Shown piece by piece: positions 1 through 9,138 of a DNA stretch of 64,000 bases. The notes under the pieces are model-generated. The model was not told the DNA's origin. It ran no database searches and saw only the letters and a program-made list of their open reading frames with translations. This stretch comes from Thiodiazotropha sp040506775 (GTDB taxonomy: Bacteria > Pseudomonadota > Gammaproteobacteria > Chromatiales > Chromatiaceae). Within the stretch, counting starts at the first letter, position 1. Each line of letters starts with the position of its first letter. The stretch lies in assembly GCA_040506775.1 (NCBI GenBank), contig JBEVWC010000013.1, positions 124,001 through 188,000 of the forward strand, given 5' to 3'. The position numbers and the translations under genes were made by a program.

Positions 1-890
1 ATGCCGGTGAGCACCACGGCCAGGGCCCGGGACTGGGCACTCTCCGCGACCGACTCGAACATCAGGTCCACACTGGGGTGGTAAATCTGTCCCGGCAACG
101 GATCGGTGATACGCACCTGATAGCCCCCCGCGGCGCGTTCCACACGCATCTGCTTGCCACCTGGCGCCAGCAGCGCCTGCCCCGGCATCAGCCGGTCCCG
201 GTCCACCGCTTCGCGAATCGAAATTGCGCAGGTCGCATTGAGTCGATCCGCGTAGGCCGTGGTAAAGCTTCCCGGCATGTGTACTGCCGCAACCATCGGC
301 AGTGGAAAATTGCGTGGCAAGGCACTCAACACCTGGCGCAGCGCCACCGGCCCGCCGGTGGAAGCGCCGATTGCCACCAGATCTGCGCGCACTGCGGAAA
401 CCGAGGCCGCGGAACCCGCCGCCATCGGGGCCGTTCTGGGCGTTGAACGCAGATAATCCGTCATCCCGGAACGCGTCAGGCTCAGACGCGATTTACCCAG
501 ATCCCGTACCCGGTCCAGCAACTGTTTCTCAGTTGAATCGTTACCCGTCGCCCGCTGCCCTGTGTCTTTCGGCAGGAAGTCCATGGCCCCGGCATCCAGG
601 GCATCCAGGGTCTCCCTGGCGCCTTCCCGGGTGAGTGCGGAGAACATCAGAATCCGGGTAGGCGATTCAGCCATGATGCGGCGTACCGCGGTGATGCCAT
701 CCACCACCGGCATCTCCACATCCATGGTGATGACATCCGGTTTCAGGGCTTTTGCCTGGGTGATCGCTTCCTGGCCGTTGGCTGCGGTTCCCACCACTTC
801 AATATCCGGCGCAGGCGCGAGCGCTGCCATGACCCGGTTCCGGAAAAAGGCGGAGTCGTCAACAATCAGTACACGCAACTTGGCGCCCAT
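1..890 (-). CDS. cheB: CheB chemotaxis methylesterase/glutamine deamidase (3' end outside window)
   Basis: Removes methyl groups from receptor glutamates and deamidates receptor glutamines when phosphorylated by CheA, giving chemotactic adaptation; cytoplasmic. The reverse strand reads open from an ATG at 890 to the window edge, about 296 codons of a family usually near 350. The N-terminal receiver domain starts MGAKLRVLIVDDSAFFRNR and carries the phosphoacceptor context TMDVEMPVVDG. After a linker comes the catalytic domain with the serine motif IGASTGGP and the histidine context AAVHMPGSFT. The last catalytic aspartate motif and the stop lie beyond position 1. GAGGGACT precedes the ATG as a ribosome binding site. 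It follows cheA by 93 bases in the fliA-cheYZAB order and is probably cotranscribed with it. Confidence 0.96.
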   Translation of the reverse strand, partial: MGAKLRVLIVDDSAFFRNRVMAALAPAPDIEVVGTAANGQEAITQAKALKPDVITMDVEMPVVDGITAVRRIMAESPTRILMFSALTREGARETLDALDAGAMDFLPKDTGQRATGNDSTEKQLLDRVRDLGKSRLSLTRSGMTDYLRSTPRTAPMAAGSAASVSAVRADLVAIGASTGGPVALRQVLSALPRNFPLPMVAAVHMPGSFTTAYADRLNATCAISIREAVDRDRLMPGQALLAPGGKQMRVERAAGGYQVRITDPLPGQIYHPSVDLMFESVAESAQSRALAVVLTG

Positions 891-983
891 AGTCCCTCTT
901 CAACACATACCGTTGTCTTTGAATCGGGCAGCGACCCCTGTCTTGATCCTCTTTCAAGCGCCACACCGCCAATGACTGGTGAT

Positions 984-3191
984 TTAATATTTCTTTGCGT
1001 ATTTCCGCATCAGTCCCGGCACGTCCATGATGAGCGCGATCTTGCCGTCGCCGGTGATCGTGGCGCCGGCCATGCCGTCGAGTCCCTGCAGGAGTGCCCC
1101 CAGTGGTTTGATGACCACCTCTTCCTGGCCGATCAGATGATCCACTACAAGACCGACCTGGATATTACCCACATTGACAATGACCACATGTCCCTTGGTC
1201 CGGTCCTCCTGGGTCATGGGACTGTTTGGAATCAGCCATTTTCTCAGGTAGAAAAGCGGTAGCGCACGTTCCCTGACCATGATGGTCAGCTGCCCGTCCA
1301 CCGTATTGGTGCGTTTCAGATCCAGGTTGAAGATCTCCACCACGCTGGCCAGCGGCAGGGCAAAGGGTTGCGATCCCAGCAGCACCATCAGGGTTGGCAG
1401 GATCGCCAGGGTCAGTGGCAGCTTGATGGTGATCAGGGTGCCCTGCCCCAGCTCCGAGTTGATCTCGACCGAACCGTTCATCTGTGCGATGCGGGTCTTG
1501 ACCACGTCCATGCCGACCCCCCGTCCCGAGACATCGGAGATCTCAGTCTTGGTGGAGAAGCCGGGCGCAAAGATCAGGTTGAAGCAGTCCTTGTCATCCA
1601 GACGACTCGCGGCTTCGGCATCCATCATGCCCTTTTCCACAGCCTTCTTGCGCAGCGCCTCCGGATCCATGCCTTTACCGTCATCAGCAATCGAAAGCAG
1701 GATATGGTCGCCTTCCTGGGCGGCGGACAGCACCACGGTACCGCGTCGGGGCTTGCTCCGCTCTTCCCGTTCGTCCGGCAGCTCAATGCCATGATCCACG
1801 GAGTTACGTACCAGATGGACCAGTGGGTCGGCCAGGGCCTCGACCAGATTCTTGTCCAGATCGGTTTCCTCACCGACCATCTCCAGATCGATCTCTTTCT
1901 TCAGGCTGCGGGCCAGATCGCGCACCACCCGGGGAAACCGTCCAAAGACCTTCTTGATCGGCTGCATGCGGGTTTTCATCACCGCCAGTTGCAGATCCGA
2001 GGTCACCACATCCAGGTTGCTGACCGCGTTGGAGACCTCCTCGTCATTCAGGGTGGCCTTGAGGGTCGCGAGCCGGTTACGTACCAGTACCAGCTCACCC
2101 ACCATGTTCATGATGTCGTCGAGCCGCTGGGTATCCACCCGTACCGTGGTTTCCGCAGGGGCCTTTGCGGCGGCGGTGGCGGCGGCCATGGCCGCGGCCG
2201 GTTCCGCTGCTGCGTGGGGAGCAGCCGGCGCCTTGGCGGCAGGGGGTGCCGCGGGTTTCGGCTTTTCAACCGGTTTGGGTTTTTCAGCAGGCTTGCTCTT
2301 CGCTTCGGGCTTTGCCTTTGCCGCGGGCTTGGGCTTCGCTGGCTCTGTCTTGGGCTTAGCGGGCGCAGGCTTTTTCGCGGCAGCGGGCTTCTCCGCCTCT
2401 GCCTGTTTCAGCTTTGTCGGATCGAACTTGCCCTCGCCATGGATCTGGTCGAGCAGTTGTTCGAACTCATCCTCAGTAATCTCGTCGGAGGCCACCGCCG
2501 CTTTAGGTTCCGGCTTGGCCGCAGCCGGTTCGGCATGGGGCGCGCCAGTGAACTTTCCCTTGCCGTGCAGTTCGTCGAGCAGCGCCTCGAATTCATCCTC
2601 AGTGATGTCGTCGCTCGACGCCGCAGCTGACGTGGGTTCATGGATGGCATCCAGCAGCTCTTCGAATTCGTTTTCGGTCAAATCGTCATGCGCGGAGGTT
2701 TCAGCCTCAACCTCAGGTTCGCTCTCATCGACAACCGCCTCGCTCTCTTCCTCGACAGCGGTCTCTTCCTCTTCGACTTCCGGCTCCTCTTCCTCATCAC
2801 CACCGGGAACCGCAAACTGGTTCAGGCGCTGAATCAGATCCGGTGAGGCATGATCCGGCATCACCCCGTTGCGCACCTCCTGGAACATCACATTGACCAC
2901 ATCCAGGACCTGCAGCACGGAATCCATCAGGTCGGGGGTGACCTGGCGCTGGCCCTGGCGGAGGATATTGAAGACGTCTTCGGCCCGGTGGCAAACCTCG
3001 ACCAATGGCTCGATGGCGAGAAACCCCGCTCCGCCCTTGATCGTGTGAAAACCGCGGAATACCGCGTTGAGCAGATCGAAATCGTTCGGCTGTTGTTCCA
3101 GATCCACCAACTGCTCGCTGAGCAGTTCCAGAATCTCGCCCGCCTCAACCAGAAAATCCTGGAGGATTTCGTCGTTGACATCGATGGTCAT
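984..3191 (-). CDS. cheA: CheA chemotaxis histidine kinase
   Basis: Autophosphorylates in receptor arrays and passes phosphate to CheY and CheB. Domains in 735 residues: Hpt with phosphorylated His49 (context FRGFHTIKGGAGF); an acidic then Ala/Pro/Lys-rich linker of about 220 residues (130-347); dimerisation helices from about 349; HATPase with N-box HLVRNSVDHGIE (459-470) and G-boxes DDGKGMD and GRGVGMD; a CheW-like domain from about 595. No ordered P2 CheY-binding domain is obvious. The linker instead holds three copies of a D-[IL]-T-E-[DN]-E-F-E-x-L-L-D-x-[IL]-H motif (about 170-184, 195-214, 236-256). GGGAG lies seven bases before the ATG. The neighbouring cheZ, cheY and cheB make this the flagellar chemosensory system. 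Confidence 0.97.
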   Translation of the reverse strand: MTIDVNDEILQDFLVEAGEILELLSEQLVDLEQQPNDFDLLNAVFRGFHTIKGGAGFLAIEPLVEVCHRAEDVFNILRQGQRQVTPDLMDSVLQVLDVVNVMFQEVRNGVMPDHASPDLIQRLNQFAVPGGDEEEEPEVEEEETAVEEESEAVVDESEPEVEAETSAHDDLTENEFEELLDAIHEPTSAAASSDDITEDEFEALLDELHGKGKFTGAPHAEPAAAKPEPKAAVASDEITEDEFEQLLDQIHGEGKFDPTKLKQAEAEKPAAAKKPAPAKPKTEPAKPKPAAKAKPEAKSKPAEKPKPVEKPKPAAPPAAKAPAAPHAAAEPAAAMAAATAAAKAPAETTVRVDTQRLDDIMNMVGELVLVRNRLATLKATLNDEEVSNAVSNLDVVTSDLQLAVMKTRMQPIKKVFGRFPRVVRDLARSLKKEIDLEMVGEETDLDKNLVEALADPLVHLVRNSVDHGIELPDEREERSKPRRGTVVLSAAQEGDHILLSIADDGKGMDPEALRKKAVEKGMMDAEAASRLDDKDCFNLIFAPGFSTKTEISDVSGRGVGMDVVKTRIAQMNGSVEINSELGQGTLITIKLPLTLAILPTLMVLLGSQPFALPLASVVEIFNLDLKRTNTVDGQLTIMVRERALPLFYLRKWLIPNSPMTQEDRTKGHVVIVNVGNIQVGLVVDHLIGQEEVVIKPLGALLQGLDGMAGATITGDGKIALIMDVPGLMRKYAKKY

Positions 3192-3262
3192 GTATCGCTC
3201 CCGGTACCAATATCAAACTACTTCGTAGTCACTGACAGATATATCGGTCTGTGCCCGAATAA

Positions 3263-4003
3263 CTAAAATCCGAGGCTGGAGAGCAGATCGTCCACATCGT
3301 CTTGGCTGGTCATCTGCTCCCCCTGGTCGAGACCCGGGATCGCCGGACCGGCGAGTTCTTCATCCTTGTGCTTCTGCTTTTCACCCCCATCCTCGAGTTT
3401 TTGCCCGGTGATCCGTACCAGCATCACCAGTTTCTCTTCGACGTCGTGAACCAGCGTAATGACCTTGCTGATGATCTGACCGGTCAGATCCTGGAAGTCC
3501 TGAGCCATCAGGACTTCGGACAGGTTCTTGTGCAACATCGCGCTGTCTTCCTGGGCTTTGGTAAAAAACTCAGTCAGCGATTCACTCAAACCCTTGAAGT
3601 CATCCTTGTTCATCAGCCGGGAGCGCAGTTTGTTCCATTGATCGAGCAGTTCGGACGAACGCTGTTCCAGATACTCGACCAGTGGCAGGCTCTGTTCGAC
3701 CGCGTTCAGAGTGCGGTCGGCGGATTGTTGGGTCATGGTGATGACGTAGCTCAAACGCTGCTTGGCGTCGGGGATCTCGATATTGGTCATGTCACTGATC
3801 CGGGCATCCAGCAGAAAACCATTAATGGCGTCGTGCAGTTCCCGGGTCAGTCGACCGACTTCGAGAAATAAATCATCTTTGTTCTTGGGTGGGCTTAATT
3901 TGGCAATCAGACGATCACTTTCCGCTTCATCACCGGCCTCGAGGCAGGTAACCAGCGCTTTGGCGATCTCGATGCGCTCTTGAATGTCCCGTTTTTCCCC
4001 CAT
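3263..4003 (-). CDS. cheZ: CheZ phosphatase of CheY-P
   Basis: Dephosphorylates CheY-P to end the tumble signal. The catalytic glutamine context DFQDLTGQIISKV is present. The C-terminal tail ends DDVDDLLSSLGF, the CheY-binding amphipathic helix typical of the family. The protein is 246 residues and mostly helical. The frame is open further, to a TTG inside the end of cheY, but the ATG at 4003 has CAGGAG about eight bases upstream and starts MGEKRDIQERIEIAK, so it is preferred. It lies between cheY and cheA as in Pseudomonas-type clusters. Confidence 0.96.
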   Translation of the reverse strand: MGEKRDIQERIEIAKALVTCLEAGDEAESDRLIAKLSPPKNKDDLFLEVGRLTRELHDAINGFLLDARISDMTNIEIPDAKQRLSYVITMTQQSADRTLNAVEQSLPLVEYLEQRSSELLDQWNKLRSRLMNKDDFKGLSESLTEFFTKAQEDSAMLHKNLSEVLMAQDFQDLTGQIISKVITLVHDVEEKLVMLVRITGQKLEDGGEKQKHKDEELAGPAIPGLDQGEQMTSQDDVDDLLSSLGF

Positions 4004-4029
4004 CTGGCAGACTCCTGACGATGTTTGAT

Positions 4030-4413
4030 TCAACCCACACGTTCGAAGATCTTGTTGATCTTCTCTTCGAGGGTTGTCGCAGTGAATGGCTTGACGACAT
4101 AGCCATTGACGCCCGCCTGGGCCGCCTCGATGATCTGTTCACGCTTGGATTCAGCCGTCACCATGAGAACCGGAAGCTTGGCCAGTTTTTCATCGGCCCG
4201 CACCGCTTTGAGCAGATCGATGCCGGTCATGCCCGGCATGTTCCAGTCTGATACCAGGAAGTCGAAATTCCCGTTCTGCAGCATGGGCAACGCGGTTAAC
4301 CCATCATCGGCCTCCTGGGTATTGTTGAAACCAAGATCTCGGAGCAGATTCTTGATAATTCTCCGCATAGTGGAAAAGTCATCCACAATGAGGATCTTCA
4401 TGTTTTTGTCCAA
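4030..4413 (-). CDS. cheY: CheY chemotaxis response regulator
   Basis: Single receiver-domain protein of 127 residues that binds FliM when phosphorylated and changes motor rotation. Acidic pair Asp11-Asp12, phosphoacceptor Asp56 (context LVSDWNMPGMTG), the Thr/Ser switch in VTAES and the Lys in VKPF are all present. The start is a TTG at 4413 with GGGAG six bases upstream; an in-frame ATG four codons later lacks a site at good distance. Its stop lies 27 bases before the cheZ ATG. It is cotranscribed with fliA upstream and cheZ downstream. Confidence 0.97.
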   Translation of the reverse strand: MDKNMKILIVDDFSTMRRIIKNLLRDLGFNNTQEADDGLTALPMLQNGNFDFLVSDWNMPGMTGIDLLKAVRADEKLAKLPVLMVTAESKREQIIEAAQAGVNGYVVKPFTATTLEEKINKIFERVG

Positions 4414-4472
4414 TGCTGTCTCCCTTATGTGGCTTGCCGGTTACACGACCACCGGCCCACACATGCCAACCG

Positions 4473-5225
4473 TTACTCTTCGTCGTGCAAAAGTGAAAGC
4501 CAGTCATTGAGCCGCGAACGCAGGCGCAAGGTTGCCTGGCTGTGAATTTGACAGACCCGGGATTCGCTGACACCGAGCACATGCCCGATCTCCCGCAGGT
4601 TCATCTCGTCGTCGTAGTACATGGCGATCACCAATCGCTCACGTTCGGGCAGACCTGCAATGGCATCCGCCAGTGCTTTCTTGAACGCATCCTTTTGCAA
4701 CCCTTCGAACGGAGCATCCATGGGACCTTCCCGGACAGCGGGAAAACCGTCACTCACCGCGGTCAATTCATCCAGACTGAAGATGCGGCAACCGGTCGAG
4801 TCCTGGAGGATCTGATGGTAGTCATCCAGGCTCATCCCCAGGGCCTGGGCCACCTCCACATCACGCGCGTCGCGTCCCTCGTTGTTCTCAATCTCGCGCA
4901 TCGCCTCGGCCACCATGCGCGCCTTGCGATGCACCGACCGGGGCGTCCAGTCGCTGCGACGGATCTCGTCGAGCATGGCGCCACGAATGCGAATCCCCGC
5001 ATAGGTTTCGAAACTCGCACCCTGAGTCGGATCGTAATTCTTGCTCGCCTCGAGCAGGCCCAGCATGCCGGCCTGGATCAGATCGTCCGACTGCACATTG
5101 GGCGGCAACCGGTTCATGAGATGGTAGGCGATTCTCTTTACCAGTCCGGCATGTTGATCAACCAGATCGCTGTAGCCCTGCTGTTTCTGCATGGCGGTGT
5201 ATGTCGCTAGGCCGTTCACCGTCAT
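4473..5225 (-). CDS. fliA: FliA flagellar sigma factor (sigma-28)
   Basis: Directs RNA polymerase to late flagellar and chemotaxis promoters. 250 residues, normal for the family. Region 2 has DLIQAGMLGLLEASKNYDP and the following FETYAGIRIRGAMLDEIRRS block. Region 4 has LREIGHVLGVSESRVCQIHS, the helix-turn-helix contacting the -35 element. The ATG overlaps the fleN stop codon as TTATGA, so the two are translationally coupled. No flgM anti-sigma gene is in the window. Confidence 0.97.
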   Translation of the reverse strand: MTVNGLATYTAMQKQQGYSDLVDQHAGLVKRIAYHLMNRLPPNVQSDDLIQAGMLGLLEASKNYDPTQGASFETYAGIRIRGAMLDEIRRSDWTPRSVHRKARMVAEAMREIENNEGRDARDVEVAQALGMSLDDYHQILQDSTGCRIFSLDELTAVSDGFPAVREGPMDAPFEGLQKDAFKKALADAIAGLPERERLVIAMYYDDEMNLREIGHVLGVSESRVCQIHSQATLRLRSRLNDWLSLLHDEE

Positions 5226-6109
5226 AACTCCCCGTATTGGCTTGAAAATTGGATCAGGCGTTCGACGAAAAATTGGAGATCTCCACTGACACCGGTTGGT
5301 ATAGGCCAGTTATCGGCCTTCTTGGCCAAATTCTTGAATGCCTGGGCCACCCGGGATCTGGGATAGGCCTCTACGACCGGTTTCTGGCTTTTCACCGCTT
5401 TGCGGAGTTGTTCGTCGTATGGAATGCTTCCCATATAGCTAAGCATAACGTCCAGGTACTGATCCGTAACCCGGCACATCTTATTGTATAGATCTCGTCC
5501 TTCCTGAACAGTCTTTACCATGTTCGCCAGGATCCGGAAACGGCTGATGCCGTGATCGCGATTGAGCAGCTTGATAATCGCATAGGCGTCCGTAATCGAG
5601 GCCGGCTCGTCACAGACTACCACGATCTGCTCCTGCGCGGCGCGACTGAAACTGATCACCGCATCGGAGATCCCTGCGGCGGTATCGATCAGCAGGATGT
5701 CCACGTCGTTTGAGATTTCACTGAAGGCGTGGATCAGACCGGCGTTTTCCGCCGGTGACATCTCCGCCATGTGCTGTATGCCGGAAGCCCCGGGCACCAC
5801 CTTCATGCCCTTGGGTCCGGTGACGATGATCTCCTCCAGGGTCGACTCACCGCGCATCACATGGGAGAGATTCTTATGCGCATGCAGCCCCAGCACCACA
5901 TCCAGATTGGCCAGTCCCATATCCGCATCCAGCAGCATCACCCGACGCCCCATTTCCGCCAGGGCGACTCCCAGGTTGGCGGAGATATTGGTCTTTCCAA
6001 CTCCCCCTTTACCGCCGGTGACGGCGATCACCCGTACCGGTTCCGGATGAATCATGCGGCGCAGACCGGTGGCCTGGTCTTCAAAATGTTCAGACATGGG
6101 CGTGTTCAC
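5222..6109 (-). CDS. fleN: FleN/FlhG, MinD-like flagellar number regulator
   Basis: P-loop ATPase that limits flagellar number; in Pseudomonas it acts as an antiactivator of FleQ. The deviant Walker A is GGKGGVGKTNISANLG, followed by LLDADMGLANLDVVLG; the later DTAAGISD matches the Walker B/switch of the MinD family. About 291-295 residues. The start is uncertain: GGAGG lies five bases before a GTG at 6109, while the next in-frame codon that suits the family N-terminus is an ATG at 6097 (MSEHFEDQ). Both lie inside the end of flhF, showing tight coupling. It sits between flhF and fliA as in polar flagellates. Confidence 0.95.
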   Translation of the reverse strand: MNTPMSEHFEDQATGLRRMIHPEPVRVIAVTGGKGGVGKTNISANLGVALAEMGRRVMLLDADMGLANLDVVLGLHAHKNLSHVMRGESTLEEIIVTGPKGMKVVPGASGIQHMAEMSPAENAGLIHAFSEISNDVDILLIDTAAGISDAVISFSRAAQEQIVVVCDEPASITDAYAIIKLLNRDHGISRFRILANMVKTVQEGRDLYNKMCRVTDQYLDVMLSYMGSIPYDEQLRKAVKSQKPVVEAYPRSRVAQAFKNLAKKADNWPIPTGVSGDLQFFVERLIQFSSQYGEL

Positions 6110-7370
6110 TTGTTCCTCCGAAGGCCATCGCCAGATACTCCTCATCCGGTGTCTCGTCCTGTTGGGTCAACTCCACTGCCAGGCGTGCCAGGGTGTCCGC
6201 CCGGGCCTGGCGCAGGTCCTCCGGTACACGCTGTCCATCGGTGGTGTAAGCCAGGGGAAGCCCTGACTCCAGCAGTGTCGACAGCGCCCCACCCAGGGAG
6301 GCGGTCTCATCCATCTTGGTCAGCACCACCGCTACCGGATTGACCTGACTGAAGGCGCGGATGGCGTGGCTCAGGGCACTGCGCTGGGTGGTGGCGGAGA
6401 GGGTCAGCAGGGGCTGTACCGGGTGGTTGCCATGGCTCAGCAGGGCCAGGCGCTGGGTCAGTTTGATGTCCCGCTGGCCCATGCCCGCGGTATCGATCAG
6501 CACCAGGCGTTTTTCCGCGAACGCGTGCAGGGCGCTGTTGAGTTCATCGGTGGAGGTCACGCTGCGGACCGGCACATCGAGTATCCGCCCATAGTTCTGC
6601 AGCTGTTCCTGGGCTCCGATGCGGTAGCTGTCCGCGGAGATCAGGGCCAGGTGGCGGTTACCATGTCGCAGACAGAATTTGGCGGCGAGTTTGGCGATCG
6701 TGGTGGTCTTGCCCACCCCGGTCGGGCCGATCAGGGCAAACACCCCGCCCCGGGAGATCAGGTCGTCTTCAACAACCGGCAGTTCCCGGCACAGGTGGTT
6801 CAGAGCCTGTTGCCAGGCCTGGTCCAGCGATTCCGCATCCTCCACCCGGTAGGCCAGTTCCCTGCAATGGGCGGCATCCAGTCCGAGTCCCATCAACTGA
6901 CGCATCAGCTCCTGGGTCTGAGGACGGCGTTGCCCCAGATCCCGCCAGGTCAATTCGGAGAGTTCGTTCTCCATCATGCGGCGCAGGGCCTGCATCTCCT
7001 GGCGCATCTCCCGCAGGATCGGATCCTGACTCCATTCCACCCGACGCTTATCCGCCTTGGATTCGAAGGCCGCTGATTTTCGGGCGGGAATCTCAGGCTC
7101 GGCTTCCGGCTTCGCTTCACTGACTGAGGCGTAGGTGGATGCGGCAACCGAACCGGGTGTCCGGGCAGCCTTCGGCTTGGGCATCGGTGTGTCGATCGGG
7201 GTCGGAGTGCTGCTGGTGAACGCCGACTCGTCATAATCGATGGCCGCGACCAGTTCCACCCCACCTTCCACTGTCTTGTTGGAAAGAATGACGGCATCCG
7301 CCCCCAGGGCATCTCTGACCTGGCGAAGCGCCTGGCGCATGTCAGAGGCAAAAAAACGTCGAATCTTCAT
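6090..7370 (-). CDS. flhF: FlhF flagellar placement GTPase (SRP family)
   Basis: Signal-recognition-type GTPase that recruits the first flagellar components to the cell pole. 426 residues: basic N-terminal region starting MKIRRFFASDMRQALRQVRD, a Pro/Ala/Glu-rich variable linker (about 55-115), then the NG domain. The P-loop is GPTGVGKTTTIAKLAAKF, followed by SADSYRIGAQEQL, LIDTAGMGQRD and a TKMDETASLGG guanine-specificity motif. It is the first gene of flhF-fleN-fliA-cheYZAB; a sigma-54 type promoter lies about 150 bases upstream. Confidence 0.96.
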   Translation of the reverse strand: MKIRRFFASDMRQALRQVRDALGADAVILSNKTVEGGVELVAAIDYDESAFTSSTPTPIDTPMPKPKAARTPGSVAASTYASVSEAKPEAEPEIPARKSAAFESKADKRRVEWSQDPILREMRQEMQALRRMMENELSELTWRDLGQRRPQTQELMRQLMGLGLDAAHCRELAYRVEDAESLDQAWQQALNHLCRELPVVEDDLISRGGVFALIGPTGVGKTTTIAKLAAKFCLRHGNRHLALISADSYRIGAQEQLQNYGRILDVPVRSVTSTDELNSALHAFAEKRLVLIDTAGMGQRDIKLTQRLALLSHGNHPVQPLLTLSATTQRSALSHAIRAFSQVNPVAVVLTKMDETASLGGALSTLLESGLPLAYTTDGQRVPEDLRQARADTLARLAVELTQQDETPDEEYLAMAFGGTSEHAHV

Positions 7371-7838
7371 AATCCGTAACTCTCCGGTTCCGGTCCCGTC
7401 AGGACCCTCGCCTGTCAGCCTGTCAGTTCAGTACACCCTGGTGTCACTGCCGTGTCGGTGCTTTGACCCGGGACGTCGAAACGCTCCCGATCAACCCTGA
7501 CACGGAATTCCGAAGAGAGTTATGCAACAAATGTTCCAGACTGTTTACAGATTAAAAATGTAGTTTTTTATTCTTTTATAACAGCAAGATAGAGTGCTAG
7601 TGTAGAATCTTGCCGGACACCTTCCGTCATCAGAATGCCGGGCTATTGACTCCTGGCATGATGCCCCGCCAAGGAACCGGCGGAGCGAACGACGGCCCCT
7701 CAGGGTGGATGCATTCGGCGCGTTGCAGGCTTCACTGGCATCGGCATCGCCCGCCTGACGGGTCGATATCACCCCACAGGCATTTTCAGGTCTATGATTG
7801 GTAAAGCGCTCACCCTGAGCCCGGTTTCAATCGGTCAC
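7371..7838. other. Intergenic region between divergent flhF and the YdeI-like gene
   Basis: About 470 bases without a supported gene. It holds the sigma-54 promoter candidate for flhF at 7523-7538 and an AT-rich stretch around 7540-7600 that may carry the promoter of the rightward gene. Short open frames on either strand here have no recognisable protein features. Confidence 0.6.
7523..7538 (-). promoter_or_regulatory. Sigma-54 promoter candidate for the flhF operon
   Basis: On the minus strand the sequence reads TGGAAC-N5-TTGCA. The invariant GG and GC dinucleotides have the spacing of the -24/-12 consensus (TGGCAC-N5-TTGC), with one deviation in the -24 box. It points at flhF, whose ATG is about 150 bases downstream. 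In Pseudomonas-type hierarchies flhF is RpoN/FleQ-dependent, which fits. No FleQ site was identified. Confidence 0.6.
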
Positions 7839-8384
7839 ATGGACAAAAATTCCCGCTTCAAGGCAAAACTTCTGCGACCTTCGAATGCCACTGAAGAACC
7901 CTGCTGGGCCTTCATCCTGCTGCCCGCGGAAGCGAGCCAACGGCTTCCAAGGCGGGGCCGCACCAGCGTGGAAGGCACTCTCAATGGACATCCCTTCCAG
8001 GCCACCCTGGAACCGGATGGTCAACTGAGTCATTGGCTGCGGGTAACCGAGGAATTGATGCGGGCGGCAGGCGTCACTATCGGTGACACGGTAACTCTGG
8101 ACATCATGCCTGTCGCGCAAGAACCCGAACCTGACATTCCGCTGGAATTCCGGGAGGCACTGGCCGCCACTCCCGAAGCCTTACGGGTCTGGAATGAAAC
8201 CACCACCCTCGCCCGGGTGGATTGGATCCATTGGATCACTTCGGCCAAGCAGTCCAAAACCCGTACCAAGCGGCAGGCCGACGCATGCCGGATGCTCGCG
8301 TCCGGAAAAAAGCGGGTCTGCTGCTTTGACCCCTCGGGGCACTACAGCAAGGCCTTCTGCGCGCCTGACGCGGCGGAGGAGTAG
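7839..8384 (+). CDS. DUF1905/YdeI-OmpD-associated (OmdA-like) protein
   Basis: The N-terminal half resembles DUF1905 (RFKAKLLRPS, then SVEGTLNGHPFQATLEPDG and SHWLRV). The C-terminal half carries the YdeI/OmpD-associated pattern with RVDWIHWITSAKQSKTRTKR, ACRMLASGKKRVCCFDPSG and YSKAFCAPDAAEE. Members are small cytoplasmic proteins of unclear role, some linked to bacteriocin protection. The ATG at 7839 fits the family N-terminus; the frame is open to an ATG at 7794, and neither has a strong ribosome binding site. It is the only plus-strand gene inside the flagellar region and probably an unrelated insertion. Confidence 0.8.
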   Translation: MDKNSRFKAKLLRPSNATEEPCWAFILLPAEASQRLPRRGRTSVEGTLNGHPFQATLEPDGQLSHWLRVTEELMRAAGVTIGDTVTLDIMPVAQEPEPDIPLEFREALAATPEALRVWNETTTLARVDWIHWITSAKQSKTRTKRQADACRMLASGKKRVCCFDPSGHYSKAFCAPDAAEE

Positions 8385-8507
8385 CCATCCCTGCGCCCCG
8401 GACGGCCCTCTGGTTCAGGGTACAGGCAAATTACCCCCCCTGTCCCAGGGACCCGTTGGAATCCGAACCTCAACCCCCGCCACATCGGTATGGTTGCAGG
8501 CGTCCGC

Positions 8508-8936
8508 TTACTGTACCGCGTACAGGGTACCGTCCACCTGACAGGGCTCTTCACCTTCATTGCGGATCTGAATGAACATGTTTCTGGGACTGAAGATGTC
8601 AAAACGGGCACGGTAGTTCAATGTGCCCTTCGGCCCGATCACCCCGCTGCCCACGTCAAACCTGACTTGATCGATGGATCCGGCAGGACCGCACACTTCG
8701 GAAATACTGAACGGGGTACCGGCGGTGCCGGCCATATGCAGAGTAAGGCGATATTCCCCATATCCGGTCAGGTCGATGCCCCCCAGCGGGCCGATCAGGG
8801 TACTGCCCGGAGAGACCTCCCGAGCCTCAAACAGGGTCACCAGGCAGGGTTTGGCGGTAACCCCCACGTTCAAGCTGTCATTGACGACTTTTACTTTTGT
8901 TGCTTTTTTCTTATCCGACTTGAGTTTATTTTTCAT
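8508..8936 (-). CDS. Hypothetical protein, Lys-rich N-terminus then predicted beta-rich domain
   Basis: 142 residues, not recognised. The first 20 residues are strongly basic (KNKLKSDKKKATKVKV). The rest alternates in a beta-sheet-like way with many Gly residues (STLIGPLGGIDLTGYGEYRL, FDVGSGVIGPKGTLNYRARF) and three cysteines; no signal peptide or membrane segment is seen. AGAGG lies eight bases before the ATG, supporting real translation. It lies convergent to the YdeI-like gene and downstream of flhA, separated from it by repeats, so a flagellar role is not implied. Confidence 0.55.
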   Translation of the reverse strand: MKNKLKSDKKKATKVKVVNDSLNVGVTAKPCLVTLFEAREVSPGSTLIGPLGGIDLTGYGEYRLTLHMAGTAGTPFSISEVCGPAGSIDQVRFDVGSGVIGPKGTLNYRARFDIFSPRNMFIQIRNEGEEPCQVDGTLYAVQ

Positions 8937-9138
8937 TCAGGTGACCTCTTGGTGCATGTGTGTGGTGTGTTGTTGGATTGTCGATACACCACGGGACATT
9001 GCTCGCTTTGAATGCCTCGCGATCTGCGAAACCGGAGTTGTTGCCCCGCATGGAATCCGCTGAGGCTAGTATAGACTGGATGGCATCCGGTTGATTACGT
9101 AGTAATCGTATGCTTGCGTTCTCTCAACCCACACTTTT

